Source: Thermoflexales bacterium (GTDB lineage Bacteria > Chloroflexota > Anaerolineae > J036 > Brachytrichaceae). From it: a DNA stretch of 7,423 nucleotides. Positions 5,865-7,423 of the stretch are shown here, in pieces; position 1 is the first letter of the stretch, and each line of letters starts with the position of its first letter. Location of the stretch: positions 1 to 7,423 of the forward strand of contig JAGOCU010000101.1 in NCBI GenBank assembly GCA_017998555.1. Reading direction: 5' to 3'. The notes under the pieces are model-generated. The model was not told the DNA's origin, ran no database searches, and saw only the letters and a program-made list of their open reading frames with translations. Made by a program: the position numbers and the translations under genes.

Positions 5865-7423
5865 ATGACTGAGACAGACAAGCAGCCCCGATCCTCGACA
5901 ACTCGACCCGCCGTCACCGCTTCCCCAAAAGGCACTGACGGCCCTGGCAAATTCTGGGTTGACTGGTTCGACCCGCGCGCGCTCGCGGTGCTTGGCCTTG
6001 CCCTTGTGGCCCTGTGCTGTGTCGCCGCGATCATCGCCTTCTGGGCAAACAACAACCCAGCACCGGTGGCAATCACAAAGCCGCCCGCTGGCGCCACGCT
6101 GAACGTCGGCGGTCTGGGCAATCTCGAGGGCAGCGCCGCGCCCGGCGCGCTGGTCAAGGTCTATGACGGAGCCACCCTGCTCGGGGAGGCCCGCGCGGAC
6201 AACACGGGGCGCTGGGTGATGGCCATGCCGGCCAGCCTGGCCCCCGGCGCGCATACATTTCGCGTGGACGCATCCGACAGCGCGAACCGAGTCACCTCGG
6301 CGTCGCTGCCTGTGACGGTCGCTGGCCAGGCTGCCGCCGCGCTGCCCGTCCTGACCAAGCCTGACATCACCGGACCCGCTGCGGGCGGCGCGTATGTGGT
6401 TGGCCAACCCCTGAATTTCGCGGGCAACGCCACCCCAGGCTCTACAGTCCGCCTGATCGGGTCGGATGGGCGAGTGCTCGGCACAACGGTCACAGGCCCG
6501 GACGGAAAATGGAATCTCAGCATTCCCGCCGCGCTGGGCCTCGGCCCCATCTTCGCTCGAGTCACCGGCCCGGATGGCGTCAACTTCGATTCGGCGCCGA
6601 TCAACCTCACCATCAATCCGGCAGCGACGGCGGTGCCGCCCACGCCCGCGCCGATTGCGCCGGTGTTCGGCGTGCTGCCCGGCATTTTCTCGCCGGGCAA
6701 TGCGCTCAAGGACGCGCCGGCGGGCGTCAAGGGCCCCGCTTACGAGAGCGTCCCTGAGATCTCCGGCAGTGCCGCCCCCAACGCCAGGATCCGGATCTAC
6801 GACGGCGACAAGTTGATCGGTGAGACGGCGGCCGATGCGAAGGGCAACTGGACCTACAAGTTCACCGCACCGCTCGCGGCTGGCGCTCACGCGTTTACCG
6901 CCGCAAGCGTAGACGGCGCCACGGAAGGCCCGCGCAGCGTCGCTCAGGCCTTCACCATCGTTCCAGCCCAGGTGGCGGCCGCGGCCGCGACCAAGACCCC
7001 GGATGCAGCGGCCGTCAAGCCCGCCTTCCTCGGGCCGGCCGCGGGCGCGACTGTCGCTGTGGGCCAGCCCATCGACTTCACCGGCACCGCCGCGCCGGGC
7101 GCAACCGTGCAGATTATTGGGGCGGATGGCAAGGTCATCGGCACGGCCATCGCCGGGCCGGACGGCAAGTGGTCGTTCAAGCTGCCGTCGGCCTCGGCCG
7201 GGATGGGTCCCTTCATCGTCCGAGTCACCGGCGCCGACGGTAAGGCCATTGACTCTGCGCCGCTCGCGCTGAACATCGCCGCCGCCCCAGCGGCCGTCAA
7301 GCCCGCCTTCCTGGGTCCCGCCGCTGGAGCGAACTTCGCGGCGGGTCAGCCGATTGACTTCACCGGCACCGCCGCGCCGGGCGCGACCGTGCAGATCATC
7401 GGGGCCGATGGCAAGGTCATCGG
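5865..7423 (+). CDS. Paralogous surface protein with at least five Ig-like domains (3' end outside the window)
   Basis: The frame is open from ATG 5865 to the right edge, 519 codons without a stop. Residues 1-28 are a short polar tail. KFWVDWFDPRALAVLG (29-44) and a membrane helix (39-60, with CC at 51-52) nearly copy the upstream paralogue, so the rest should be extracytoplasmic. Ig-like domains: A1 ~67-152, B1 ~160-251, A2 ~266-367, B2 ~384-472, B3 from 478 to the edge. A-type domains carry DG....GE..AD..G.W; B-type carry GPAAG, VGQP, (S/A)DG.V.GT and GPDGKW. A1 and A2 match the two domains of the neighbour, while B1 has no counterpart there. More B domains, a stalk and a C-terminal anchor may follow. 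No Shine-Dalgarno site; start chosen by homology with the neighbour. A structural or adhesive surface role is likely; the ligand is unknown. Confidence 0.85.
   Translation, partial: MTETDKQPRSSTTRPAVTASPKGTDGPGKFWVDWFDPRALAVLGLALVALCCVAAIIAFWANNNPAPVAITKPPAGATLNVGGLGNLEGSAAPGALVKVYDGATLLGEARADNTGRWVMAMPASLAPGAHTFRVDASDSANRVTSASLPVTVAGQAAAALPVLTKPDITGPAAGGAYVVGQPLNFAGNATPGSTVRLIGSDGRVLGTTVTGPDGKWNLSIPAALGLGPIFARVTGPDGVNFDSAPINLTINPAATAVPPTPAPIAPVFGVLPGIFSPGNALKDAPAGVKGPAYESVPEISGSAAPNARIRIYDGDKLIGETAADAKGNWTYKFTAPLAAGAHAFTAASVDGATEGPRSVAQAFTIVPAQVAAAAATKTPDAAAVKPAFLGPAAGATVAVGQPIDFTGTAAPGATVQIIGADGKVIGTAIAGPDGKWSFKLPSASAGMGPFIVRVTGADGKAIDSAPLALNIAAAPAAVKPAFLGPAAGANFAAGQPIDFTGTAAPGATVQIIGADGKVI
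7014..7423 (+). repeat. 282-bp direct repeat encoding consecutive B-type Ig-like domains
   Basis: Copy one runs 7014-7295 and copy two starts at 7296 and is cut at 7423. Over the 128 bases that can be compared I count 17 differences (about 87% identity), changing only three residues (T396/N490, V397/F491, V399/A493). A segment of nearly 30 bases from GACTTCACCGG onward is identical in both copies. Confidence 0.9.

Noticed and set aside
5856..6890. 344-codon minus-strand frame opposite the second Ig-domain gene
   Set aside because: Composition is typical of an antisense shadow; the plus strand encodes a membrane helix and Ig-like domains homologous to the neighbour.

Overview
GC-rich bacterial DNA with two divergent transcription units of envelope-type genes. 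The codon and protein style suggests a Chloroflexota (Chloroflexi) bacterium: very high Ala/Pro/Thr content, TPTPPP- and APTATVAATKAP-type low-complexity stalks, a Pro/Thr-rich lipoprotein with a C39-type peptidase domain, and DUF4332-like helix-hairpin-helix repeats. This assignment is inference from style, not from a marker gene.

Layout. (1) Positions 452 to 1, minus strand: the 5' part of a lipoprotein with a C39-like cysteine peptidase domain, cut by the left edge just after its catalytic Cys motif. (2) Positions 453-651: a 199-nt divergent intergenic region with a good extended -10 promoter for the plus strand, an inverted repeat, and a Shine-Dalgarno site. (3) Positions 652-4029: a 1125-residue membrane-anchored coiled-coil protein. 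It carries a 35-residue (105-bp) tandem repeat with an invariant MWR core, and ends in two HhH-like domains. (4) Positions 4030-4096: a perfect 13-bp GC-rich hairpin. (5) Positions 4097-5662: a 521-residue protein with an N-terminal membrane anchor, two Ig-like domains, a long Pro/Thr/Ala stalk and a C-terminal membrane anchor. (6) Positions 5663-5864: a 202-nt spacer with a small hairpin and no convincing promoter. (7) Positions 5865 to the right edge: a paralogue of the previous gene with at least five Ig-like domains, open at the window end.

The three plus-strand genes are co-directional and could be expressed together, with the hairpins tuning or separating them. The two Ig-like proteins share an almost identical juxtamembrane/TM segment and colinear domains, so they arose by tandem duplication. 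One differs from the other by one Ig domain, gained or lost. All four genes encode membrane or surface proteins. A role in cell envelope organisation, adhesion or scaffolding is plausible, but no enzymatic pathway can be read here. I see no mobile element, CRISPR array, tRNA or rRNA.
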